From Aquarana catesbeiana (lineage: Eukaryota > Chordata > Amphibia > Anura > Ranidae), in the NCBI RefSeq assembly GCF_042186555.1, contig NC_133332.1, positions 206,673,609-206,737,608 of the forward strand: 64,000 bases of DNA, in the 5' to 3' direction. Below are positions 46,785-57,151 of this stretch, in pieces; the stretch's first letter is position 1; every line of letters starts with the position of its first letter. The position numbers and the translations under genes are program-made. The notes beneath the pieces were generated by a model, which was given only the letters and a program-made list of their open reading frames with translations, did not search any database and was not told the DNA's origin.

Positions 46785-47317
46785 AAACAGTATTTTAAAA
46801 AAAGTTGCAATATCGCATACAATTGCGATTTGAAACAATAACAGTACATACAGCCATAGCAATGGTAGATATAAATATAGCTTAAATTCTCGACCGGTTT
46901 CGCGGTTCTCACCGCTTCTTCAGGAGAGCCAAATCTATGGTAGATATAAAATAGTTGTAACAAATACAGACATCACAACAAGTACAAATAATGAAGTAAA
47001 TACCGCAGCAAAGTTATTCATAATACATGAAACCATTACATACAAATGATAAACAATAAGGACAAGCTCACCCATTCAGGAATTCTCTGCGGGTATGCAA
47101 GGCCCCATGTGATTCCCCCTGCGGCGGACACAGGGGATGAAAAACAGCCTCTGGATGGATAAATTTTGAATAATTGAAATGTACAAGTCACCAAACTATG
47201 ATATCCAAAGAAAGGTGGGGTATAGGAGTGCCAGTTAAGTATCAAACAGAAAATCCAAACCAAGGAGCAGTAAGGGGCAAAAAGGATGATGTGATATTGA
47301 TAAAGACTTAGGGTGCT
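46785..47317 (-). mobile_element. Relic of a second Penelope-like family (3' region)
   Basis: The segment holds a hammerhead-like motif on the minus strand (46888-46927) in the same layout as in the PLE at 47988-54209: a loose AT-rich end with poly-T nearby and the motif ~100 bp inside. The surrounding sequence is unlike the main PLE, so it is a different family. No coding part remains. Confidence 0.45.
46888..46927 (-). ncRNA. Hammerhead-ribozyme-like motif, family 2
   Basis: On the minus strand: stem I 5' arm TCTC, core CTGAAGA, one extra A, stem II GCGGT / GAGA loop / ACCGC, core GAA, minimal stem III AC-CG-GT, cleavage-site C, and stem I 3' arm GAGA. All invariant core bases are present. 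The tetraloop is of GNRA type. Minimal-stem-III type I hammerheads are known from Penelope-like elements. Confidence 0.65.
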
Positions 47318-47590
47318 GGGAAAGCAAAGGGGAGAAAGGGGGGGGGGAGGAAAGGAAGAAGGGGAGGAGCAGAGGAGCAGGGGAGAAAGGAGACAAGGGG
47401 GGGGAGGGGGGGAAAGAGAGGGGAAAAGGGGGGAAGGGGGAGGGGGGGAGGGTGAAGGGGGGGGGGAAGGGGGGGAGAGAGGGGGGGAAAAAAGGGGAGG
47501 GGGGAATGGGAAGGGAGAACAGAGGCGGGGAGGGGGGGAGGAAGGAGGGGGACAGGAAAGGGGAAAGGGGATAAGGGAAAAAGGATAGAA
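47318..47590. repeat. Polypurine tract, ~270 bp
   Basis: The plus strand is almost pure A/G (gggggaggaaaggaagaagg and variants) with repeated runs of 4-8 G. Long Pro/Ser/Phe-rich frames on the other strand are by-products of the composition. Confidence 0.95.
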
Positions 47591-47987
47591 AATAGAAAGA
47601 GAACCCAATAATCCCATCCATGCCAGGAAAGGGTGAACAATTAAAAAGACTGCACACTGGTGATATTAAGGCTGACACTCACCACCTGAGGATTAATTGA
47701 CTATATGACGCATGGGCTGGGGTGGATGAGAGCTTCCCATAAGAAGGATCATAGAATAGGGAGGTCAGGAAGGACCATGAAACTGTTAACAGTAGGAGCC
47801 CCCTAGAGCTGAAACCATTAATACGTACAGAGGGGGGGGGGGAGGTCACAGCAGCCACTGAAATCAAAATTAGTATATCAAAGTTACCATACGTATAGAA
47901 ATACAGGTAGTATAATAATATGCAAATGAGCGCTGGGGATAGATAAAACAGGATTTAGAAGTAGGTAAGGTAACACAGACTGACAGT
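47591..47987. other. No gene seen; left flank of the Penelope array
   Basis: AT-rich sequence with a G run at 47832-47843. It ends where the PLE monomer begins (47988). No feature is recognised. Confidence 0.4.
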
Positions 47988-48296
47988 AAGTATAAAGGTG
48001 GCTAGATGGTACCAGAGGATACAGCACCTCATCCCCAAAGTAATCAAATAGTTATTGGGTATGTGGACGGGGGATTATAACGGTGCCAAGGTCAAAAAAA
48101 TGTTTTCAAAGAAAAGTAATAGAGAGAAGGAATAAAAAGCAAAAAATACAAAATTTATTGATAATCTGGCATAGACAAAATACACATTACATACAATATC
48201 ATGTTACACTAAAAGGAAGATTATGGATACATGTACTGTAAGTGAACCTAAAAATAGTAGGGTGGGCCAGGTGGAGATGGCCGTTGAAGGAGGAGG

Positions 48297-48350
48297 GCTC
48301 AATTTCCTACATGTTTCGCCAAGACATTGGCTTCTTCAGGGAACAGGAGC
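48297..48350 (-). ncRNA. Hammerhead-ribozyme-like motif (PLE copy P1)
   Basis: On the minus strand: GCTC + CTG bulge + TTCC (stem I 5'), CTGAAGA core, extra A, stem II GCCAA/TTGGC with loop TGTC, GAA, minimal stem III AC-AT-GT, cleavage-site A, then GGAA + ATT + GAGC (stem I 3'). Stem I forms 4+4 bp around a symmetric internal loop. It lies about 310 bp before the monomer end, and the next copy is 6,222 bp away. Confidence 0.7.
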
Positions 48351-50444
48351 TCATAAAGTAGATATTTAAAAACAATTCTGTGTGGTAAACATGAAAAACA
48401 TGGTGAGAGCAATAATTTAACCGGACACTACATAGTATAAACAATAAAAATAAAAGATGGAGACTGTGGCTGGACAGTCATGCGACCAAAGGCTCCACAC
48501 TAAGTAACGGTGATGCAAACATACCTGGGGCCTCAGTGCCCGAGAAGGGAGGGAGGAGAAAGGAAGGGGGAACACAGCCACCCAAGGGGATCCCCGCAGG
48601 GGAGCGGCCAGGCCGCGCCGTAAATTGTGCCTGCAGGGGGCATACAGTAAACCTGGCAAAGGAATGTAAAGATAACCATAAGTCATGATGCACTTGTAAT
48701 AATAATCCAGAGATAAAATAGCACTTCCGTGCATTATATTCGAGAGAATACATAAAATGTATATATATGTATGTATATGAGTAAATGTATCTATATCTCT
48801 AGAGAAAAAAAAGGAAAAAAAAGGAAAAAAAAGGAAAAAAAGTGCGGACTTACATGTATGTTTAAAAACCGTAGAAAGAAAATATGGTCACGAGGTGCCT
48901 GTAATAGATGTATGCACACAGCAGGGGCAAAACGTCAAGATTGGACCAAATCAATGGTGCAATTGGACCCAGCCTGATTAAAGACATAGATACCATTAGT
49001 GGTGGTACTATTAGTAACTAGGACCATATGGAGTAGTAGTGCCTGTACTTACTTAGTAATGTCAGCTGTAGAGAGAGATTCTCATAGCAACACGTTCACA
49101 GGTATGTAATACCTAGTCTGTCATGGCGTAGACACTGTTAATTGAAAGAATCAATCTTGGCCAGCAGAATGAAAAGCAGGTCCAAAGTGGCTCCTAAAGG
49201 ATGTATAGGAGCATGATGAATAGTTCGTTTAGAAGGCATAAAGTAAGAGTGTTTTAAAGGGTAAAAGTTACCTTGTAACTGTGTGCAGAGAAGATACAGG
49301 CACGTCTCTCGTCCATCAAGGAACTGAGGAACTGGCCGGTTACTTGTATGCCCCCCACACCTGATCAGATGATGATCAGGTGTGCGGACGCAAACGAGGG
49401 GTGTTCACGGCTGCGCACTGCGCGGTGCCTCGGAACTACAGGTTCCATCATGCATCGCGCGCGCATGCTCAGAGTGTACGGCCCGTGTGGCGAATGGGGA
49501 GGCGAACAACCCTGGAATAGGAGGTGCCCAGGTGTCGCCTCGTCCAATCTGCCGATGGAAAAGGAGGGCCGGAGAGTCTGAGAACAGACGTGGGCACCCT
49601 GGGGCAGACAAAAGTCTGCACCATGGCGTCCGTACAGGCAGAAACAGCGCTGGCCACGCCAGCCCCAAGCGGGGAGAGCCCACACAGTGACCGCCCACCC
49701 CCCACACATCAACCAACCCCCCCCAAAATCAGGAGCTGACCAAGGCACCCAGGAACGAGTGCAGACCGGTGGTGGGGCACAGCGGGGCATGAGGGGTAGT
49801 GTGCTAAGACACAGGGTAGGAGGATGAGGCCTATACTGCCCAACATTCCGCAGGGGTCACTGGGGAAAGTGGGAAGTACCTGTGTGTCGGCACACGACAA
49901 CCAGCCACAATGTGTGTAAAGTGCATAGAAAACCATTGGGTCCTAGTATGCCAATAAAGTTTATAACCAAAATTACAAGTGCAGAAAAGGAAAAGATACG
50001 TTAAACAACACATATCTATAGCACAACTTATATGCTGCAGCACATATATGGCGATATTTTTAATAATAACAATAAGAATTTAATATAACGAGTAAATACA
50101 AACTGAATATACTGTGTATATCAAACAGAATATAAAGGGTATGGAATCAAGTATAAATACTTATAAAGGCAATACATTCATGGCAATTGCAGATAGTGCA
50201 ATGTTTCACAGTACTAAAGGGGAATTTTGTGGAGGGGACCACAGGTGGAGCCATGGCAATAAAGGGGAAAGGAGGTCAAAAAGATGCGAAGAATGGAGAA
50301 CTGGAAAAGGGGGGTGGGGGGCTCAAAGAAGGGGAGACAGGTAAAGGTGGAAATGGGAAAAAGAACCACACACGACGTTGCCTAGAGAGTGGGCAATAAA
50401 AAAGAGAAATAAATGGTAGATAAAAGTATTTAAACTGATACGTA

Positions 50445-52802
50445 TTAGAGAAAGGGCTTGAAACTCAAATATTCATTGAGTCCTGGGGAAATGGTGGCAT
50501 TTAATGTATGAATCCATTTTGTTTCAAGTCGTAGTAGTAAGTTGTCAGTACTGCCACCTCTTGCATGTGGGGGAATATGTTCAAGTGCGGAAAATAGAAT
50601 AACATGGGGGTCATAATTATGTTGGGCAGCAATGTGCCTATTGATGGCCGTGGTGGTGGTGTTCTTATAGAGTGGTTTTATATGATCCCGAATACGAATC
50701 TGAAAGGGGCGCTTAGTTTTACCAACATAGAATGAGCCGCATTGGCATTGAGCCAGATATACGACCCCAACAGTGACACAGGTGACATAGTGTCTGATGG
50801 TATGTGTTTTTCCATTGGGTAAGTTGACAACTTGAGAGTTGGCAACAAATGCACATATGTCACATTTACCACATTGATAGGTACCAGTGGCAGTAGGCCT
50901 GTGTGTAATATCAATGGAATGATGACTGTGAATCAAACGATCACGAAGAGAAGGAGAGCGTCGGTAAGTGATATCAGGGTATGTATTGATATATTTAGCA
51001 ATAATAGGGTCAGATGTAAGTAGAGGCCAAAATTGTTTAAGGACATCTTTAATTTGAGTATGCTGATTAGAGAATTGGGTGATGAGTCGTGTGGGTTGTT
51101 TAGAGTCCAATGGTTTATCAGGAAAGACCAAATCTTTCCGATTAAGTTTCTTTGCCTTGTGGAATACTTTTTTTAGCAAGGAGTGGCTATAGCCTCTATC
51201 TAAGAGTCTGTTGTAGAGGTCATGTGCCGCCTTGAGAAAATCATCCTCACGGGTACAGTTACGTTTGATCCTAACATATTGGCTATATGGGATGCTTCGA
51301 AGGAGAGGCTCAGGGTGGGCACTCTGGGCGTGCAGAATTGTATTGCCCGAAGAGGGTTTGCGGTATAGGGTGGTGTAAACTTGGCCGTTGGGTTGTACAC
51401 CAATCTGGAGGTCCAGAAAGTGGATCTGCGATTGGCTGCACTCCATAGTAAACTTGAGGTTATATGTATTTTTAGTGAGGCTTTGTACGAATAGAGATAG
51501 TTCTTCCATGGTGCCAGCCCAAAACAGCAGTATGTCATCAATATACCTGTACCAGGATATGATCCTGGACAGGTAGGGATTAGGATGAGTCAAATCAAAG
51601 AGTTCCCTCTCCCACCCCCCCAGGTACAGGTTGGCGTAGGCGGGGGCACACTTGGTCCCCATAGCCACGCCCTGTACCTGGAGGAAGTGGGAGGAACCAA
51701 ACATAAAGTAATTGCGTGTAAGTATAAATCTCAATAGTTCGAGGACAAAGTCTCCATATTTGTCATATTGAGGGCCTCTAGCTCGAATGAGTTTGCTAAT
51801 GACTGAGATGCCTCTATTGTGAGGAATTATGTTGTACAGACTCTCCACATCTAGGGCTACCAACCATGTGCCACTGGGCAGAGATTGGCCATCTAATATA
51901 CGGAGGAGATGGATAGTGTCCTTTATATATGAGGGCAGAGCTACAACATGGGGTGCCAAATATTTGTCTACCAGTGCACTAGCAGATTCTGTGAGGCACT
52001 GGCGACCAGAGACAATTGGACGACCAGGAGGGTGGTCAAGGGATTTGTGCAGTTTAGGAAGGGAGTAGAAGGTAGGAGTGGTAGGTTCTTTCACATAAAG
52101 AAACTTCCATGTGTTGGAGTCTATAATGCCTTTTTGGTAAGCTGCAAATATCAACTGTTGGTATTCGGATATGTAGTGATTAATGAGTGATTTAGAAATT
52201 GGTCTATACCACTCACGGTTGTTTAAGATATCAAGGCACATTTGCTCGTAAAAGGACGTATCCATCACCACCACGTTGCCGCCCTTATCGGCTGGCTTGA
52301 TGGTGAGTTCCGGATGATTTTGTAAAGATTTGATGGCCCTACTGTGAGCCGGAGTTAGATTGGAGGGATACGCAGAGTTGAGGTTTAAGCCTTCGATGGA
52401 ATTAGTAACCTGTTGTACAAAAGCCCAAATGTTGGGATTCGTAGAAAGGTTTGGAAAGTTCATAGATTTGGGTTTAAACGAAGCAGGGGGGGGGAAGGGA
52501 GCACTAAGGGCAGTGGCCCCATGATCGGTAGGGTCAAGAAGGTCATCGCCATCAGTGTAGCCCTCCTCCCAAAGTGACATTAATTCTTCTAGGGCTTGTA
52601 TTTCCGCTAAGGTAGGGACCTGTTGAGAGGGATTGGAGTGCGCACTCTGGGCGGGTACAGTGCTAGATTTAGATTTATCGTAAATTACTTTAAAGAGTAG
52701 TTTACGTGCAAAGAGATGCACGTCTTTAATAAAGGCAAATTTATCGAAGTCATTGGAAGGACAGAATGTGAGGCCTAATTGAAGTACATGGATCTGGTCC
52801 AT
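50445..52802 (-). CDS. PLE ORF2: reverse transcriptase plus GIY-YIG endonuclease (P1)
   Basis: 785 aa from the first ATG. It copies element RNA at a nick made by its own endonuclease. RT: KPADKGGNVVVMD at about 170, YSLPKLHK, GRPIVSG, ALDVESLY (catalytic Asp318), QGVAMGTKCAPAYANLY, catalytic YIDD at 420-423, and HFLDLQIG. A Cys cluster follows (C644, C647, C650, C675, C686, C688). The GIY-YIG nuclease has GVVY 679-682, YVG 692-694, catalytic-type Arg in RIRDH and Glu760 in LETKW. The open frame extends 5' of the ATG to the frameshift site and includes VINLSSIPLN, which looks like the start of the conserved PLE N-terminus. The true product is therefore probably a fusion with ORF1. All key residues are intact. 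Confidence 0.92.
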   Translation of the reverse strand: MDQIHVLQLGLTFCPSNDFDKFAFIKDVHLFARKLLFKVIYDKSKSSTVPAQSAHSNPSQQVPTLAEIQALEELMSLWEEGYTDGDDLLDPTDHGATALSAPFPPPASFKPKSMNFPNLSTNPNIWAFVQQVTNSIEGLNLNSAYPSNLTPAHSRAIKSLQNHPELTIKPADKGGNVVVMDTSFYEQMCLDILNNREWYRPISKSLINHYISEYQQLIFAAYQKGIIDSNTWKFLYVKEPTTPTFYSLPKLHKSLDHPPGRPIVSGRQCLTESASALVDKYLAPHVVALPSYIKDTIHLLRILDGQSLPSGTWLVALDVESLYNIIPHNRGISVISKLIRARGPQYDKYGDFVLELLRFILTRNYFMFGSSHFLQVQGVAMGTKCAPAYANLYLGGWERELFDLTHPNPYLSRIISWYRYIDDILLFWAGTMEELSLFVQSLTKNTYNLKFTMECSQSQIHFLDLQIGVQPNGQVYTTLYRKPSSGNTILHAQSAHPEPLLRSIPYSQYVRIKRNCTREDDFLKAAHDLYNRLLDRGYSHSLLKKVFHKAKKLNRKDLVFPDKPLDSKQPTRLITQFSNQHTQIKDVLKQFWPLLTSDPIIAKYINTYPDITYRRSPSLRDRLIHSHHSIDITHRPTATGTYQCGKCDICAFVANSQVVNLPNGKTHTIRHYVTCVTVGVVYLAQCQCGSFYVGKTKRPFQIRIRDHIKPLYKNTTTTAINRHIAAQHNYDPHVILFSALEHIPPHARGGSTDNLLLRLETKWIHTLNATISPGLNEYLSFKPFL

Positions 52803-52828
52803 GTTAAGTGGAATGGAAGATAAATTGA

Positions 52829-53893
52829 TTACATCAGGGGTGGTTGTTCTTCCTGAATCACTAACGTTTGTGAATGTGGGTCGGGGGATGAACTTGGGAG
52901 GGGGTCCTGGCCCTGTCCTAAAAAAATAGGTGCAAGTTTAGGGTCTGCCGCAGCAGAGTTACCTGAAAACATGGAGGTGATGGTGGGTTCACTTACCCTC
53001 CGAGAGGTAGTGTACATTTGAGAGTGCGAAAGTGCCGTGGTGCCTGTAAGTGTCTTGGTAGTGGACGATTTAGGGATCACTGATGACTTTGGTTGTGCTT
53101 TAGTGAAAGGAGTGGATGCGTGAGCAGTCTTGGACTGACCTGTGGGTGGATGCAAGAGAGGAGTGGGTCCTAGTGTACGGTGTAGTGACTCCGAGGACAT
53201 GGCCGATAGATCACCTTTTCTTCGTTTTGCCAATTGTTCTTGTGTCAAATCTTGGTATACAGTGGAGGTGCTGGATGAAAAGGAAGCAGATAAATTATTA
53301 GGAACATGATTGTTCGAGGAAGGTGGGTTAGTGGTGAAGGGTTTGTTTCTAGGTTTGGTTTCCTTGGCGTTATCCCAATTGTAGGCATAGCCATTTTCGT
53401 GGGCCGCTAGGTCTCTCAGGAACTTGCTTTCTTTATCATTGATAGTCGTAAGTGTGTACTCCTCCAGGTGTGCACGCAGGGTTTTTTCCCGCTTGCTATA
53501 CCTGGGGGAGGAGAGGCCGAGGGCATGGTCTGTATACCATCTATTGATTGCAACGTCAAGTTGTGCCAGCTCAGTGGTATATTCATGACATAACATGGAG
53601 AGCATGTTGAGAGAGCATGATATAAGATTGCTTTCCCAAGATGTCTTTAGTGTGTCGTTGATTTTTTTAATATTGGGAAAAAGTTGTATTCTTAATCCCC
53701 AAGGGATTACTCTATGTTCCGCATATTTTTCAAAGTAAGTTTTATGCCAGTAAATTCTGACTTTTTTTTCCAAGAGACGTTGTAGTCTAATAAATGCCCT
53801 ATCTAGCTCAGCGTCGGTTATGGTAGAAGCGTTTTGGGACGCCTGGATACGGGTCATGAGACTCTCCCAGGCGTCTCCACAGAAGTCTGCCAT
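52829..53893 (-). CDS. PLE ORF1 protein, function unknown (copy P1)
   Basis: 354 aa from the ATG at 53893, which has a good initiation context (gagccATGG); the frame opens further upstream at 53980. It begins MADFCGDAWESLMTRIQASQ and has a helical, charged N-terminal half (LQRLLEKKVRIYWHKTYFEK, LRAHLEEYTLTTINDKESKF), then a Ser/Thr/Pro-rich half. I recognise no domain. The charged helical part could mediate oligomerisation or RNA binding; that is a guess. It lies directly 5' of ORF2 and overlaps the upstream extension of the ORF2 frame. It differs from the P3 copy by about one residue (N versus T in CSL-N/T-MLSML), so it is young and probably selected. Confidence 0.75.
   Translation of the reverse strand: MADFCGDAWESLMTRIQASQNASTITDAELDRAFIRLQRLLEKKVRIYWHKTYFEKYAEHRVIPWGLRIQLFPNIKKINDTLKTSWESNLISCSLNMLSMLCHEYTTELAQLDVAINRWYTDHALGLSSPRYSKREKTLRAHLEEYTLTTINDKESKFLRDLAAHENGYAYNWDNAKETKPRNKPFTTNPPSSNNHVPNNLSASFSSSTSTVYQDLTQEQLAKRRKGDLSAMSSESLHRTLGPTPLLHPPTGQSKTAHASTPFTKAQPKSSVIPKSSTTKTLTGTTALSHSQMYTTSRRVSEPTITSMFSGNSAAADPKLAPIFLGQGQDPLPSSSPDPHSQTLVIQEEQPPLM
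52919..52925 (-). promoter_or_regulatory. Candidate -1 frameshift site T TTT TTA (copy P1)
   Basis: The minus-strand codons of ORF1 here are ATT TTT TTA, so the heptamer T TTT TTA is in the phase used for -1 slippage. Slipping moves ribosomes into the ORF2 frame, which is open from here to the ORF2 ATG. The site is identical in copy P3. Confidence 0.65.
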
Positions 53894-54209
53894 GGCTCCA
53901 CCGGGGGTCCCCCAAACAAGGGAGAGAAGAACAGTCCTGGAATTACACAAGAAAGGTAGATAAGTATGCGTATATTTCAATGATGTATCACATTAAAGGT
54001 AAGGTGGAAAGAGAAAAAAATACGGTTTGCCAAGGTAGGTGTAGCCAGCAAGAGGCAATGAGTGTGTTGTGAATACACAAAAGAAAAAAAGAAAGGGGGA
54101 TGTATTGGATAGATAATATATTATATTTGGTAGGAATATTCAGAAAAAATATATCAGGGACCAAAACTAGCCAAAAGGACCATAAGCATTAAAGCTTGAA
54201 TTGTTCAAG

Positions 54210-55762
54210 AAGTATAAAGGTGGCTAGATGGTACCAGAGGATACAGCACCTCATCCCCAAAGTAATCAAATAGTTATTGGGTATGTGGACGGGGGATTAT
54301 AACGGTGCCAAGGTCAAAAAAATGTTTTCAAAGAAAAGTAATAGAGAGAAGGAATAAAAAGCAAAAAATACAAAATTTATTGATAATCTGGCATAGACAA
54401 AATACACATTACATACAATATCATGTTACACTAAAAGGAAGATTATGGATACATGTACTGTAAGTGACCCTAAAAATAGTAGGGTGGGCCAGGTGGAGAT
54501 GGCCGTTGAAGGAGGAGGGCTCAATTTCCTACATGTTTCGCCAAGACATTGGCTTCTTCAGGGAACAGGAGCTCATAAAGTAGATATTTAAAAACAATTC
54601 TGTGTGGTAAACATGAAAAACATGGTGAGAGCAATAATTTAACCGGACACTACATAGTATAAACAATAAAAATAAAAGATGGAGACTGTGGCTGGACAGT
54701 CATGCGACCAAAGGCTCCACACTAAGTAACGGTGATGCAAACATACCTGGGGCCTCAGTGCCCGAGAAGGGAGGGAGGAGAAAGGAAGGGGGAACACAGC
54801 CACCCAAGGGGATCCCCGCAGGGGAGCGGCCAGGCCGCGCCGTAAATTGTGCCTGCAGGGGGCATACAGTAAACCTGGCAAAGGAATGTAAAGATAACCA
54901 TAAGTCATGATGCACTTGTAATAATAATCCAGAGATAAAATAGCACTTCCGTGCATTATATTCGAGAGAATACATAAAATGTATATATATGTATGTATAT
55001 GAGTAAATGTATCTATATCTCTAGAGAAAAAAAAGGAAAAAAAGTGCGGACTTACATGTATGTTTAAAAACCGTAGAAAGAAAATATGGTCACGAGGTGC
55101 CTGTAATAGATGTATGCACACAGCAGGGGCAAAACGTCAAGATTGGACCAAATCAATGGTGCAATTGGACCCGGCCTGATTAAAGACATAGATACCATTA
55201 GTGGTGGTACTATTAGTAACTAGGACCATATGGAGTAGTAGTGCCTGTACTTACTTAGTAATGTCAGCTGTAGAGAGAGATTCTCATAGCAACACGTTCA
55301 CAGGTATGTAATACCTAGTCTGTCATGGCGTAGACACTGTTAATTGAAAGAATCAATCTTGGCCAGCAGAATGAAAAGCAGGTCCAAAGTGGCTCCTAAA
55401 GGATGTATAGGAGCATGATGAATAGTTTGTTTAGAAGGCATAAAGTAAGAGTGCTTTAAAGGGTAAAAGTTACCTTGTAACTGTGTGCAGAGAAGATACA
55501 GGCACGTCTCTCGTCCATCAAGGAACTGAGGAACTGGCCGGTTACTTGTATGCCCCCCACACCTGATCAGATGATGATCAGGTGTGCGGACGCAAACGAG
55601 GGGTGTTCACGGCTGCGCACTGCGCGGTGCCTCGGAACTACAGGTTCCATCATGCATCGCGCGCGCATGCTCAGAGTGTACGGCCCGTGTGGCGAATGGG
55701 GAGGCGAACAACCCTGGAATAGGAGGTGCCCAGGTGTCGCCTCGTCCAATCTGCCAATGGAA
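54210..55762 (-). mobile_element. Truncated upstream pseudo-LTR of the minus-strand PLE
   Basis: Nearly identical to 47988-49560. It is the 3' part of a preceding tandem monomer serving as the 5' pseudo-LTR of copy P1. It lacks two ggaaaaaaaa units present at 48804-48841. It ends at a head-to-head junction with the plus-strand copy at 55762-55765. Confidence 0.85.
54519..54572 (-). ncRNA. Hammerhead-ribozyme-like motif (5' pseudo-LTR)
   Basis: Identical in all core and stem positions to 48297-48350 and displaced by exactly the monomer length. In a tandem transcript, cutting at both sites would release a 6.22-kb RNA containing ORF1 and ORF2. Confidence 0.7.
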
Positions 55763-55764
55763 AA

Positions 55765-57151
55765 CATAATTCCTCACAATAGAGGCATCTCAGTCATTAG
55801 CAAACTCATTCGAGCTAGAGGCCCTCAATATGACAAATATGGAGACTTTGTCCTCGAACTATTGAGATTTATACTTACACGCAATTACTTTATGTTTGGT
55901 TCCTCCCACTTCCTCCAGGTACAGGGCGTGGCTATGGGGACCAAGTGTGCCCCCGCCTACGCCAACCTGTACCTGGGGGGGTGGGAGATGGAACTCTTTG
56001 ATTTGACTCATCCTAATTCCAACCTGTCCAGGATCATATCCTGGTACAGGTATATTGATGACATACTGCTGTTTTGGGCTGGCACCATGGAAGAACTATC
56101 TCTATTCGTACAAAGCCTCACTAAAAATACATATAACCTCAAGTTTACTATGGAGTGCAGCCAATCGCAGATCCACTTTCTGGACCTCCAGATTGGTGTA
56201 CAACCCAACGGCCAAGTTTACACCACCCTATACCGCAAACCCTCTTCGGGCAATACAATTCTGCACGCCCAGAGTGCCCACCCTGAGCCTCTCCTTCGAA
56301 GCATCCCATATAGCCAATATGTTAGGATCAAACGTAACTGTACCCGTGAGGATGATTTTCTCAAGGCGGCACATGACCTCTACAACAGACTCTTAGATAG
56401 AGGCTATAGCCACTCCTTGCTAAAAAAAGCATTCCACAAGGCAAAGAAACTTAATCGGAAAGATTTGGTCTTTCCTGATAAACCATTGGACTCTAAACAA
56501 CCCACACGACTCATCACCCAATTCTCTAATCAGCATACTCAAATTAAAGATGTCCTTAAACAATTTTGGCCTCTACTTACATCTGACCCTATTATTGCTA
56601 AATATATCAATACATACCCTGATATCACTTACCGACGCTCTCCTTCTCTTCGTGATCGTTTGATTCACAGTCATCATTCCATTGATATTACACACAGGCC
56701 TACTGCCACTGGTACCTATCAATGTGGTAAATGTGACATATGTGCATTTGTTGCCAACTCTCAAGTTGTCAACTTACCCAATGGAAAAACACATACCATC
56801 AGACACTATGTCACCTGTGTCACTGTTGGGGTCGTATATCTGGCTCAATGCCAATGCGGCTCATTCTATGTTGGTAAAACTAAGCGCCCCTTTCAGATTC
56901 GTATTCGGGATCATATAAAACCACTCTATAAGAACACCACCACCACGGCCATCAATAGGCACATTGCTGCCCAACATAATTATGACCCCCATGTTATTCT
57001 ATTTTCCGCACTTGAACATATTCCCCCACATGCAAGAGGTGGCAGTACTGACAACTTACTACTACGACTTGAAACAAAATGGATTCATACATTAAATGCC
57101 ACCATTTCCCCAGGACTCAATGAATATTTGAGTTTCAAGCCCTTTCTCTAA
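55765..57151 (+). pseudogene. PLE ORF2 fragment, residues ~324-785, fused to antisense pLTR frame
   Basis: The fragment keeps the RT from the QGVAMGTKCAP block through YIDD, the Cys cluster and the whole GIY-YIG domain. It lacks the catalytic Asp318 and everything before it, so it cannot be a working RT, although the nuclease part is intact. By chance it is in frame with 71 codons of antisense pseudo-LTR from the ATG at 55550, giving a 533-codon open frame. Private changes include WEMELF and NSNLS instead of WERELF and NPYLS. Confidence 0.85.

Larger units (their letters stand above)
47988..54209 (-). mobile_element. Penelope-like element, complete 6,222-bp monomer (copy P1)
   Basis: The element end cctttatactt (minus strand, ending at 47988) recurs at 54210, exactly 6,222 bp away, as the end of a preceding tandem copy. 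Between them, in transcription order, are 5' region, ORF1, ORF2, and a 2.46-kb 3' region with a hammerhead-like motif. Tandem organisation with shared non-coding ends (pseudo-LTRs) is the hallmark of PLEs. Coding is intact. Confidence 0.88.

Noticed and set aside
47036..47678. Pro/Ser/Phe-rich minus-strand frames of 110-193 codons
   Set aside because: They arise from the polypurine tract; overlapping frames on the same strand are all open and equally proline-rich, a composition effect.
48417..48753. 91-105 codon frames in the pseudo-LTR (also 54639-55121, 58843-59179)
   Set aside because: Non-coding pseudo-LTR sequence; one copy differs in length only through the A-rich tract, with no sign of coding selection.
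49348..49790. Overlapping frames of 70-141 codons in the PLE 3' region (also at 57806-58231)
   Set aside because: They recur on both strands only because the repeat recurs, overlap each other in several frames, and lack recognisable domains. The region is GC-rich pseudo-LTR.
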